Positions 10,901 through 23,500 of a stretch of DNA of 64,000 bases are shown here, in pieces (position 1 is the first letter of the stretch; every line of letters starts with the position of its first letter). The position numbers and the translations under genes were made by a program. The stretch covers positions 41,916,947 through 41,980,946 of the forward strand of contig CM061918.1 in assembly GCA_031002005.1 (NCBI GenBank), in the 5' to 3' direction. This DNA is from Vandiemenella viatica. Taxonomy: Eukaryota > Arthropoda > Insecta > Orthoptera > Morabidae. The notes below the pieces were generated by a model, which made no database searches, was not told the DNA's origin, and saw only the letters and a list, made by a program, of their open reading frames with translations.

Positions 10901-13900
10901 AAGACTTTGTCCATTTTCCACACCATATTAGGTGTGGTTTGGGTGTTAATGAACACACCTCTTGTGTAATCTCCTTTGCTGCCACTACTTCTCTGCCAGT
11001 ATCTTCTTCCTCCCTGGATTACGACTGGCCAAGTCTTTTTCTACTTGTTATTTAATTCCGTTCTCTTCATGTAACCAAGGCTTTATTCTCCTCAGCTGTC
11101 TATAATGTTTTTTTAAGTCCTAGTTAAAGTCTGACTGATTGGCATCTTATTGTCTCTGGATTCTTGAACAGATTTTCAGTTCACTTGCTTGAGTACAATC
11201 CTATCTAGACAGTGTGGCATGTTCTAGTCCATAGGTTAGGATGGAGAGTAGGTAGATTTTATATAAATATGCTTTTGATGCATGATGAAAACTTTTGTCC
11301 CTAATATCTGTCAAACTGAACTGTAGAAATTTGCAGCTGTTCTTATTTCTGAAATTAGTCTACTATCACCTGAGGTATTAAAACTTTGGGACAGTTTCAA
11401 TTGTTTTGGTTTTAATTTGGCAAAAAACTATCAAATTCATCTTTTAACCAGTCAAGCTGTGTCATTGCCATTCATCTTCACTTTCCCCCCAGATCGTAAC
11501 AACATCTGTAGAAACTGAAAATTAATGTTCATGTTTTTCTTATTGACAACTTCATAATTTCATCCATAATGCTTAAGAAAAGTAGTGGAGACAAACAACT
11601 TCCTTGCTGTACCTCACTTCAAGTCTCAAATGGTCCTCATCTACCAGCTTGTAATTGAATGTTTTTCTTAGTATTCTGATATAATTGCTTAACTCTTTCA
11701 ACAATTAATTTTTTTGGCTCACTCTTCTTAATAAAACTTTCCAAACACGGTCTTAAACCTTTTCCATTTCATGACCATGACTGGTTTATTTCTTTCCCAA
11801 CATATCTGAAAGATCATCCTAGCAGCATAAATAAGATCTACAAGAGATCGGTCAGATGTTTATCAGTGTTGTTCTTCGTATAGATTTGGTTCAACTGTTT
11901 TCCTTATCTTCTCTTGTAGCACAGATTAATAAATCTTGAAACCTTGGAAGAGAAGCCTTATACCTCTGTAATTTTTAAACATTTTTTCTGTCCCCTTTTT
12001 TTGAATAATTGCATAATAAATCTTTTTTTTCCAGTCACCTGGTATTCTGTTCTCATTTCATTTTTTTTTAATAATAGCATAATCAATCTTTTTTACAGTC
12101 ATCTGGTATTCTCTTCTGCCACTGTTATGTGGGAATGTTTATTCATTTTCCATTTTTGTGTACAATGCTTCTTTTTTTTTTTTTTTTGAACTGAGTGATA
12201 ATAAGTGTCCTGTTTCTGTTAACTGTTGTTTTTGTTCCTATTATAGTCGTGAAGATACAGTCCGGAGGCCTGTTGCACCACCAGTGATGACAGTTGGGAA
12301 TGGTTCACTGGCCACTGATCCAAAACCCTTCATCTACGGTGATACTCTCATCTTCCCAGTGAGTAAAACTTATGCAGACATTAAATGTCAAACAGTCAGA
12401 AACTATTAGCATCGAAAGGATAGATATAGTACACCCATTAGTTACCAAAGTTGAAGGAAGGAGGCTGTGACAACAATAAATACTACACAAACACAATAAT
12501 TTTGGCACAGCCTTTACTTGTGATTAACATGCGGATAGGTTTCTATGGACACCTGTGCTCAGCTCAATAAATTCATGGGTCTACATTAGCTTTCATTTTT
12601 GGTATTAATATTTCCTCTTGGCATCTTATCCTGCTCAGTTATGATAGATAAACATACTATTGTTATTTTCAATTTACAACTTATTCGACTAAAAATACCA
12701 GACATATTTAAATATAAGAAGCTACTTTTTACTTGTCTGCATCCATTGGAAGATTTTGAAATTTGGTCATTTTACCCTTTAGTAGGCAATAAGTTATTTT
12801 TGTGTCTAATCATCTACCAGCACGAATGACACAAGGTAACATTTTAAGAAGTGCCTGATTTTTTTAAAATGTACTGTGCATAGCTTTGAGTATCGTACTT
12901 ATATGACATCATGATAGTGCACTGCAGATGATAAATTCTTGAGACACTACACTTGCATAGGGAGTCCATCTTCCTCATTTAGATTCCCAAAGAAGAAATA
13001 GTAGAGAAATGAGATGTTACTTTTAACCCTGAAGGGCAATGGTACAAGGGAAAGTCACTTTCAGTACACAAGACATGTGTTCACATATTCAGTCTGTCTT
13101 GTGATGTCTCAGGGCAGTGAGTAGAACATGTTATAGAGAACTATCACCAGAATGTGTCCCTTATTTGGTTGCCTGTGGGAAACAGTAGGCTTATTGTAGA
13201 AAGTATGCTTATTGATACTTTTATTTATCAAAGACTGAGTCCAGTGGGTGAGTAGTAATGATTGGGAGGATGGAAGGTTCAAATCTCGATTTGCCCATTT
13301 AGATTTCTGTTTTTTTTTCCAAAAATAACATGAGGTTAATGTCAGGATGGTTCCTCCAATAGGCTGTGGCTGATGGCTGAATATACTTCCTATTTCTTTC
13401 CCCCGATTATTGATTCAGACAGTTTTGGTAATGAAGCAGTGAGTCCATAAAACTCCTTTAGATAGTAGGCATGATTTCATGATGGTATAGCCAGAGGCAT
13501 CTTTGACTGACTTTGAAATGGATAAAATGGCTGAAATTGTTCAAAATGATTATGTATGTCTACCTGCCACATCAAATTGCTCGCTGTAATTCCTAAATCC
13601 ACTGTCTGTCTCCTTTTACTGTAAAATTTTGACAAGTCAAAAATCTGTTATCATTTTGTACCACCCTACAATGATTGACAGTCAAAAAGAATTGTAGTGA
13701 TTCCAGTATGAGCCACTTAAAATGGACAAGGCTCGGAAGAGAAATTATACATGCAATATATCTGAATGAAGACATCTAATTCCGAAAAGAATTACCCATG
13801 AGAATTCATGTTATGTCAAAGAGTAAACTCCAAATATTAATCGGGTGGTTGGAATTGTTTGTGGGCCTGGCTTCTTTGAATTTGGCCTGGATGCCAAGAA

Positions 13901-16900
13901 TGAGGTGCAACCTGTCTGTTGCACAATAATGCATATACACACAAAAGTAAGATTATTCATGATTTCTTAGCCAAAGAAAGTACTCTTGTCATTCCCTTAT
14001 TCTGCTGAAAGTTATTTGTTGCAAACCTTAAACTCAAATTTCAATGAAAGGAAATCATTTTGACACAATTTCAGATATTCAGCAAACTTTTAAATCAGTG
14101 TTATAAACAGTTCCAAAGAATGAGTTATTGGAGTGATTAAAAAAATTTACAATTGATTTCTGTATAGTATTATTGACAAGTAGATTATGTAGAAAGATAA
14201 AATGTATCCACCTCTCATGAGGGGTGGGTATATTTAAAATTTTCTTTTCTTATAAATATTGCCTCACAACTGTCACATTGAGTTTATTTTGAATAAATGA
14301 CAATGTAAATTAAAAATAAATAATGTCTTTCCAAATGGAGAGATTTTATATGCCTTAAGATTGAAAGGGTATGACTCATCATATTTAATAGATTTTTCTG
14401 TTCAATTAATCTGTGACAAAATTCATCCATTGCACTGCCTCCTACATTGGTCTCACCCCCACCCCGTGTTTCTGCCTTTGTTTCATTCATGTGGCGGGTC
14501 GGGATGTGACCACATCTTTTCCCCTGCCATACGAGGGGGGACCCAAAAAAAACGGGAAATTTGTCATAACGTCTTTATTTCTTAATATTTTTACACCAAA
14601 TTTTGATCACCTTCAATGTGTTCTCCACTGACCACAACACACTACTTGAAATGATCCTTCCATTGTTCCAAACAGTTTTTAAATTCACTTATCGGGATGT
14701 TCTTTATGCCTTCCGGCGATTTTTGTTTTACCTACTCCACAGTGGTAAAACACTTTCCTTTCATAATCCTTTTGAGTCTGTGGAACAAAAAGAAACCACG
14801 GGGGGCTAGATCCAGTGAGTGGATGGGGTTGACAATCGGTGTAATGCCGTTTTTGGTCAAAAACTGCTTTACGGAAACAGCGGTGTGGGCCGGCGCGTTG
14901 TCATGATGGAAGAACCCGTCGCCTGTGCGCCAGAGATCTGAAGTTTTCTTCCAGATACTCTCCCTCAATCTTTCAAAAACCTCCAAGTAGAGTTCATGGT
15001 TGACAGTTTGACCTGGTGGGACGAACTCCGCGTGCATAACACCTCTGCAATGGAAGAAACAAATGATCATTGTCTTGATGTTTGGCTTCACTTGGAGAGT
15101 TTTTTTGGGATGAGGAAAGCACATGTCTTCCACTGGCTGGATTGCTGCTTTGTTTTGAGGTCGTATGCATAGCACCACGATTCATAATCAGTAATCACTT
15201 TCGGAAAAATTCTTTGAGCTGATTTTGAAGCTCAAATCATGCATGAAGTCGACGTCCCTTTGCTCGTCTGTGAGAAGGCGAGGGACAAATTTGGCTTCAA
15301 CCTTTCTCATGTGCAAATATTCGGATAAAATCCTCTGAATTGAACTCCAGGATATTCCAGACATCTCACAGAGTTGATCAATGGTTCGGTGACGGTCTGC
15401 ATGAACGAGGGCATTGATTTTGTCGACGTTTTCGTCTCTTCTTGTCGTTGAGGGGCGTCCTGAACGGGAATTGGTCATCAATTAACATTTCTCCATTTTT
15501 AAAATGTGAAAACCACTCATAGACTCTGCTTTTACTTAGGGCAGCATCCCCATAAGCAGTCTTCAGCATTACAGTAGTTTCAGCGGCCAGTTTCCCCAAC
15601 AGGAAACAAAATTTCACAGCCACGCGCTGCTCTCGACAATCTGCCATCACGTTTTTGCCGAAATGGAAAAAGTTGTCTTACTAAAAAAACTATCACGGGC
15701 GAACCGATGCACTCACAGCGACACAACTTCGCACACTGACTCAGATGGAATGACAGTAACAGACACCAGGTCGAACAATTGTTCCCCCACTCACCCTCCA
15801 CACCGCAGCCCAATTCCCGTTACTTTTGGGTCCCCCCTCGTATGTCTCACCTCTCACATGATTAAGGCTCATGCCGAAATATTGTGCAATTTCATGATTA
15901 ATTGACTTTCGGGTTTTGCCGCGTTGTTTATTTCATAACCTAAGCTTTCGGCTGCTATCCTCCAGCCTTCGTCAGAGATACTGTTTATGTTGACATAGCA
16001 ACGAGCGCCAAGCATCGCAGAGTAAGAGGCCGCTATCTTCGTTGATGTGCAATTTGTTTGTTTTTGTGTTTTTTACGTCTTCTTCTCGCCCTCGACCTTC
16101 CCTCATGTGTGGTAAGTGACGGGTATTTTTTACCTATCCGATTTAATTCAGAATCCTGATTTGCAAGAATAGGTTACTAATGTCCAATTTTCTTCTGTGG
16201 ATCCTCATTAAACTAATTATATAAATCACAACCATTTTGTTTTTTTAATAGTACAGCAGCATGTAATAACCCATCATAACTCTGAAGTGTTCTCCATCAA
16301 TTGCAGGGCAGTTCACCATCGCAGCTGCCCGCTCCACCGCAGCTGTCTCCTGCGCCAAACCTGCGCCGTTCCTTCGACTGCACCGACTGTGACGCTACAT
16401 TTTCCGACCGCGAGTCCCGAGCCCGTCACTCGGCGGAGCACGAACAGTTCCAATGCGACGTCTGTGGCCGAGGCTTCAGGGACGAGCGGGAGCGCGACCA
16501 CCATACCAGCATGTACGCCGGCAAGCCCGCCCACAAGTCAGTAGGCTGCCCTGCCTAGCTAGAGGGGACTGGGTATCACTGCCACAGGAACATCTGATAA
16601 GCTGTCAAACCACAATCCTTACTTTACTTGCAACTGATATGCTTTCCCATTTAATGCTTGATGTCTTGCTGAAGCCAATTAATGTGGAGTAAAAATGAAG
16701 CTTTAAACTGATACTAGGCCTTGGATTACACAATAACGCTGGCTCCTTTGCTAACTGAACACACAGGTATAAATCAATTCCAAGCATGTTTTTATTAATG
16801 AAACTGCACTTTCATTTGCAGAATTGCCATAAAACTAATTATTTTATACTCACTTATGATGCAATCATGGCTAGTGAATTCAGATTATATTTTTCCCAAT

Positions 16901-19900
16901 TTTTTCTTTGGTTTAGCGCAGTCCTTAATCTCTCCCTATCTTGAGCCAATTTCTTTATCTCAACATACTCATTACAGTATATGTCCTCAGCTATGTGTTT
17001 CATATATTTATATCTTTGGATTGAAAATAAGTAAGGATGGGGAAAGTAAAATCACACCAGTCAGCTTATTACTTATTTTTGATAATTTTAACTATTGGTC
17101 ATTTTTTATTACATATACATTTTATTCATATTTTTTTTGTTTTTCGTTCTCTTTTCCTGATGCAAAAAAGGATATTTGTCTTCATTTTATAATTTCTTTT
17201 TATTTGAACGGTCTTCATAGAGATTGTACTTTCCCATAATGATCTTTGGTCAACTTCTCCCCCCAACACCACCAATCCCACCTGGTTCATATTTGGTTTA
17301 GTCATGTGACGATTCTCGGTGTACACACATCCACTCCCCTTGCCATTTTTCCTTCTGTAACCATGATCTAGGATTATACCAAAATATTGTAAAGTGTATT
17401 CATCATGGCCCTCATTCCTTCATTTGTGGCAACTGATGTATTTATGTTCCTTACATTCCTTTTTTTTAACTACCTAACAGCATTTTAATTGTTAATATAT
17501 ATTTGTTTTCTACAGTTGTTTCTTTTGCTTTTACTGTCACTAACAAATGAAGTGTCTTCAAAAGTCACCTACCATCCTGTCTCATTTTTCAAGGAGACTC
17601 TCCACACCTATCATTTGCAAGATGTATTTCTTGCCGTATCAGTTCATTAAATTTTCAACAACCATTTATAACACCCTGTTCCAAAGGATTCCGTTTCTCC
17701 TCTTCAAGTTCAAGCTTCCATAGAGTGCTATGCTCCATATATATAGTTTTAGAAGAAAAAAATGAATCCTAGTTGTTTGGTACTGAAAGATATCACTTTG
17801 TAAAAAGAGCTTTTTCCACTAACTTCTTTGATTGTTCTTGCTCTAGCCATTAGTTTATATTGTACTTGTTGAACAACAGAATTTACCAACGTATACTACA
17901 TTAGATCCCACATTTGTATGCAACCTACAATTACTGCTACGTTTAATGACTTTTGCCTTGCTTTGGTTTGTGTTAAGTCAAATTCTTCTTGCGATTTTTT
18001 TTCATATCATTCTGTAATTTCTCAATATCCTCATTGTTTACTAACAGGACAAAGAGTACATTTTTCAGTTACTTTTAAACTAGCCAAAGATTTAGTTAGT
18101 TAAAATTTCTTGATGAAAATTCGATCATTATTGGGATTTGCTGGAAACGGTGGCTGCCAAATTGGCAAATAAAAGAAATAAATGAGGACAGAGAACGGAA
18201 GCATCACTTAACAGAGTTCACAGAAGGATGGCGTAGAAATACATTGATCTGAACAAACACAAGTACACAACATTTTTGGGCAGTAGCTGTTCATCAGCAG
18301 TAGTACATGGTGTGGATGGGAGGGCAGTTTAGTGCACACTGTTTATAAATAAATTTTTTTGTTTCTTTGTGCCTTCTTATATGCTTTTTTGACATCAACT
18401 ATGGCAAGTAGTGACTCATTTCCCTGTCCTTTATTATTAGAAATTTGTGTTGGAAAAAAAAATTGATCTCACATTGATTATACTTTTATTGCAATTAGTC
18501 CCACCTCAATTATAATTGCTCTCATTTTCACCGCATCCATTCATATCACAGTCTTTCGACCAATGTGCAATATTAGCATAAATTTTTAAACTTTTAATGC
18601 TAGCAAAAAAGTTTTGTCTGATGCATTGTATTTCAATAAATGGTGGATAATATATTGTACTATCTTGGTTTCAGTCACCTCTGACAAATGCTTGCCTCAT
18701 TACCTTGAAATACACTTTGATCCTCCATGTTTCTGAATTCCGTTTAAAACTGTTGGTCCCCCTTACCAGTTAGGATTACATGGCAGAGGCAGAATGTGTG
18801 ACAAGTCAATAAAGCCCTTAAGCTTGCAGTAATTTTTTTTTTTTTCCCCCCTTCCCAGTATGGGTAGAGCTGCTGAGTTTGGTACAAACTTCACAAATTT
18901 TTCCTACATATTTTGCTTCTTTCCTTGGTTATGGGACAGTAAATTTGTTAATCACAGAACTATGTATTTTTGTTCTTTGTTGTGAATAATATTGATATAA
19001 TATGTTTAAATATTATTAATGTTTCACATCATTCTGTTAATTTGTGGATTACTTTAATAATACATTAGTCTGCATTAAACCCAGTGAGCATGCTTGTGTT
19101 TGTGTTCTGAAATAGAAATTAAACTGTGAAATAATATTACTCAGACATATTTACATTACCATCAGTAATTTTAAATAAAAACAATGTACAGTTGAATATA
19201 AGCTCCTAACTCATTACTTAATATTTATCTGATTGGTTATTCTAGTGAAATAATCTGACTTGTGATTATAATCAATTAAATAACGCTGCTAAACAATGAT
19301 TGATACAAAATAAACTGAATAATTAGAAATGAAACCACTCGAAGCCTAAACAAAGATATCCTAATTTTTTTTCAATAAAATATAAAACTGGACTAATTTA
19401 AGAAATCAAATTTGCTAAATCAAGTAATATATAAGTACGCATAAAGAACTCTTTGATTTGATGGCATCAGGGCTGAAATGAGAGTGAATAGGTATAAGTT
19501 CAGATGAATGGTATGTGATTCGGGGAATGGGATTGGGTATGGAGGAAGGTACTGTTTTAAAACTTCATGAAACTGACAGATATATAGCAACAAAGGCAGT
19601 AGCAACTTAAGGACAGAAGAAGTCACATATGAAGCATTTTAGTAGCTCAAGTAAATTACAAATTACAAGGAGAGGGAAAATGACTTATCACTCACCAAAG
19701 TTGAAGGCAGAGACGGGAGAAGAACATATATCATGAACATAAGAGTACACAATATTTTGGTTTTAAACATGTCATCTTCGGTGTGTGCACACCTTCCGAG
19801 CCACATGACTCATTCTCTTTAGCATGAATAAGCTGAGATTACAGGAATGTCTCATCACTCTGTGTCACCTGGCTCTAGGACAGAAAATTAAAATAACTTC

Positions 19901-20468
19901 TGAACATACAATATTTTACTTAAAATCCATTTAATACTGAACAGAGTTTGATGTGATCTTCACAGATTGGAGACTTATGGTTTCGTCTAAAATTTGAGAT
20001 TTGTAACATACATTATTTTAATCCCATTATTTTAAATCCAAAATTCTGTTTGTTTTTGCAAAGACAACTGATATGATTTCGGCAAAGAAAGGCCATATCC
20101 TGAATAAACATAATATGACAGTTTCTGTGTTGAAAATCAATCTAGTTTCTAAGAGGAAAAAATAGTGAAATGTTTGTTTTTGCTCAATTATACTAAAAAA
20201 CTTCACCTTTTTGGATGAAATTTATAATTTCCTTGTGGTGGATTTATATACAAGAGAATATTCTACCTAATAAAATATTTCCCAATTATTTATATGTTAT
20301 TCAGGAAAGACAAACAGGCTGAAATAATTTGGATGAAATTTGTAACACAGACAGTGCACATTCTTTCAATATAAAGGTATTTAAGTGGTGATTATTAGTT
20401 CATAAGGAGATCGATATAAGGTGTTTGTTGGAATTTAGATCGCTCATTGGTTTAATCATTGCAGATGA

Positions 20469-20500
<32 letters not shown>

Positions 20501-23500
20501 GCAACCTCAAAATGAACCTACCCTGTAACTTTGTGATTCCTTTATTAAACTTTGGCTTTTAATAATATCTGACTTTTGGTTTTTTCTTTGGCTTAGTTTT
20601 GCTGACTTATGTTTTTCAAGTAAGAAAAATTACATGTGCTCTTTGCAATGTTTAGGGTAAGTTTTTCTTTTTGCCAGGGTTTTGAAATATAGTTCCTTAA
20701 AATACATGGAAAAAATATTTCATGCCTTTCACAGGACTCAAAGACCCTCCGAGATAAGAAAATAACTATTAAGTATTAAACTTTTTAATAGACGTCTCTA
20801 AAGACCTCGCTGTTAGAGAGTAAGCAGATAAAAAAAAAATTAATAGAATTATTTTCTTTTACTGACATCTGTCAGTGGATCCTGTATAGGTTTTGTTGCT
20901 GCTTGGGGTTAACAGCTTAGAAAAGAAATTTGGTCCACAACCCTTGGTCATGCGGGCAATCCAGAACAATGTTCGAAAGTGTCAATATAAGAAATAGATA
21001 ATAGTAGTTTGCTGGTTCTACATAGGAATTAAAAATGGTTGTAATTGCAATACCTCAATATTTAGCTGATGATGAATATTCTTGGCCATCAGGGTGTAAG
21101 ACAAAATAATGATAATAAATATAAGAATATGGGATCAAAATATTTTTAAAAAATAATAAAATTGGGGAGTTAAAAAATCATTACTTGCTGATATCTAACT
21201 ATTCTTAAATAATTAATTCACAGAGATAATCAAATATCTTATTTCGAAAAAGTGTTTTTGTTTTGTGATGAGCCATCTTTCTCCCTTCATACTTAACCAA
21301 AATCGCTAAAGGAGGTATAATTTTAAAGATTAAGTTCTCAATATCATCATATATATTATTTCAATAAGGTTTTTTTTCTTTTTTTTTTCTCACAAGCCAT
21401 TATCTTCCTTCATACTTAACCAAAATCAATGAATGAGGTGTCATTTTAATACTTAATGTCTCCATTTTGATCACATCATATTTTAAAAAAGAAATTTTTC
21501 GAAATTCGACCCATAAGGGGTAAAAGTGTCAATATTTCTAAAATGCAGTTTTTTGTGTTATGAGTCATTTATATCCTACGATACCTATCTGAAATCGTTT
21601 AGTAAAATATCATTTTAAAGATTAAGATTTCTGCTTTGATGACATGAATTTTTCAGAATTCAACGCTTAAAGAGCAAAAGTATCAATAATTTAGCAACGT
21701 GTTTTTGTGTCACGAGCCCTTTATCTCCCTTCATATCTAACCGATATAGATAAATGAGGTATCATTTTAAAGATTAAGATCTTCGCCATAGTCACATTAT
21801 ATTTTAAGAAAGGAATTTTTCATAATTCAACCCTTAAAGGGCCACAAATGTAAGTATTTCTAAAACGGCGTTTTTTTTGTGTTTCGAGTAATTTTTCTCC
21901 CTTGATAATTAAACAAAATCGATAAACGAGGTATAATTTTAAAGACTGAAGTCTGTGGTTCCATTACACCATATTTTAAGAAAGAAATTTTTCAAAATGC
22001 GACCCTTAAAGGGCAAAAGTATTAACATTTCTACAACCCATTTTTCTGTCATGAGCCATTTATCTCCCTTGATACCTAACTGAAATCAATAAATGAGGTT
22101 TCGTTTTAAATATTAAAGTATCCACTACGGTCACATCATTTTTTAAGAGGGAACTTTTTCCAAATTCAACCCCTAAGGGGCAAAAATATCATCATTTCTA
22201 AAACTTTTTTTTTACCTCGCTTGATGCCAAACCGAAATCAATAAATGAGGTATCATTTTGAAGACCAAGGTGACCCTTTTTTTTACGAGCCATTTATATC
22301 CTTCGATATCTAACCAAAATCGATAAGTGACATATCGTCAATTAGGTGATATCATAAATTAAGAAAGAATTTTTCAGAATTTGATGCTTAAAGTGGTCAC
22401 ACGTATGAGACAGTTCAGAACCAAGTCCTAGATTGCAGTAGAAGAAATCATAGAGATGTCAATAAACTGTTTTTATACAATAACTAGCTTTTCGGATATT
22501 TTTTTCTGTTACGGAAACTTTTTTGTTTTGCTGTAAATGTTTAATGTAGAATACATAATGTAGAAATCTAAACACATATTACAGAGATATTGATATGACG
22601 TGTGCATTTTGTTGAGGTTGGTTGTATTCTGTTAAGGTCGGTGACAGTTTGTTGTACCTACAGTGTGTTTTAAATTTTCCTGTTTCATAATATGTTGTAA
22701 GTATTTTGATGTGTACCTATTACACTAAACAAATAAATATTTGCTACAAAAGTGTGGTTCTACTTTTCATTATGTAATTACAAGCATTGAACCTCACTAT
22801 TCATCGTATTTTATTCGCAAAATTTTCGCACGGGTCATCTAGTTAATTAAGAAAGTAATTGTTCAAAATTCAACCCATTAAATTATGGAGAATCAAAGTG
22901 ATGGATATGCAGTAGTTCTGATTCAAGCTGCTATGCTTTGCTGGCATCAATAAAGAGTGATTTCATCACCGTTAAGTAGCAGCACCACCTATCTCACAGA
23001 TGTTGCAAACCGTGTGTGTTTTCTAGCGTATGGAGATTTTCATGTATTTTTGTTTCTGTTAAGGAAACATTTAATCATTTCTATTTGTTTTGCCAATTAA
23101 TCTCTTTCAATTAGCAAATAAAAAATGTCTACAAATGAATCTGCTCTTGTTTCATCCTACTTCAAACCAACAATCGTGCTATTCATTGTATATCAATCAT
23201 AAAATTTTTGCATGGGCCACCAAGTATATTTTTAAAGCAGTTTGATATTTCTGCTATTTGTGATCATATGTCAGCAGATTGCACAATGCTGCCAACATTT
23301 GACTTCACAGTTTCACAAAGATATGAGTTGTTACGATATAATAGAAATTTTGGCTCGTTCCAGGTGTGACGCCTGTGGCAAGCGGTTCCACCTGATGCAC
23401 AGCTTTGCACGACACATGCGCACACATACCGGCGAGCAGCCGTTTGCCTGCGATCTCTGTGGAAAACGCTTCAATGACAGTGGCAACATGGCCAAACACG

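Larger units (their letters stand above)
14425..16145 (+). mobile_element. Penelope-like 3' fragment split by a mariner and a 153-bp insertion
   Basis: The outer sequence matches the tail of the copy at 4650-5395. It begins in CTCCTACATTGGTCTCACC, runs through TGTGGCGGGTCGGGATGTGA and CCCCTGCCA, resumes after the mariner at TGTCTCACC, and ends GGTAAGTGACGGGTATTTTT with CCTATCC. The GIY-YIG coding end present in the other copy is missing (CACCCCCACCCCG follows directly). Two later insertions interrupt it. Its end lies about 165 bp before the acceptor of exon 3. Confidence 0.7.
16537..21200. other. Intron 3, 5' part: mostly unrecognised, two Penelope-end scraps
   Basis: This is AT-rich intronic DNA. 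A decayed plus-strand Penelope-like tail lies at about 17245-17470 (AATATTGTAAAGTG, CTTCATTTGTGGCAACTGA). A minus-strand one lies at about 19670-19860. A 33-bp T run lies near 20469-20501. A short SINE tail remnant lies near 20791-20841. No further exon of the zinc-finger gene was found that keeps phase. Confidence 0.5.

Noticed and set aside
16313..16534. Minus-strand and alternative plus frames over exon 3
   Set aside because: Shadows of the coding exon. They have no motifs, and the true frame joins its neighbours in phase.
21200..22420. CRISPR-like array
   Set aside because: The units are diverged, 124-174 bp long, with no short identical repeats and unique spacers, and the genome is eukaryotic.
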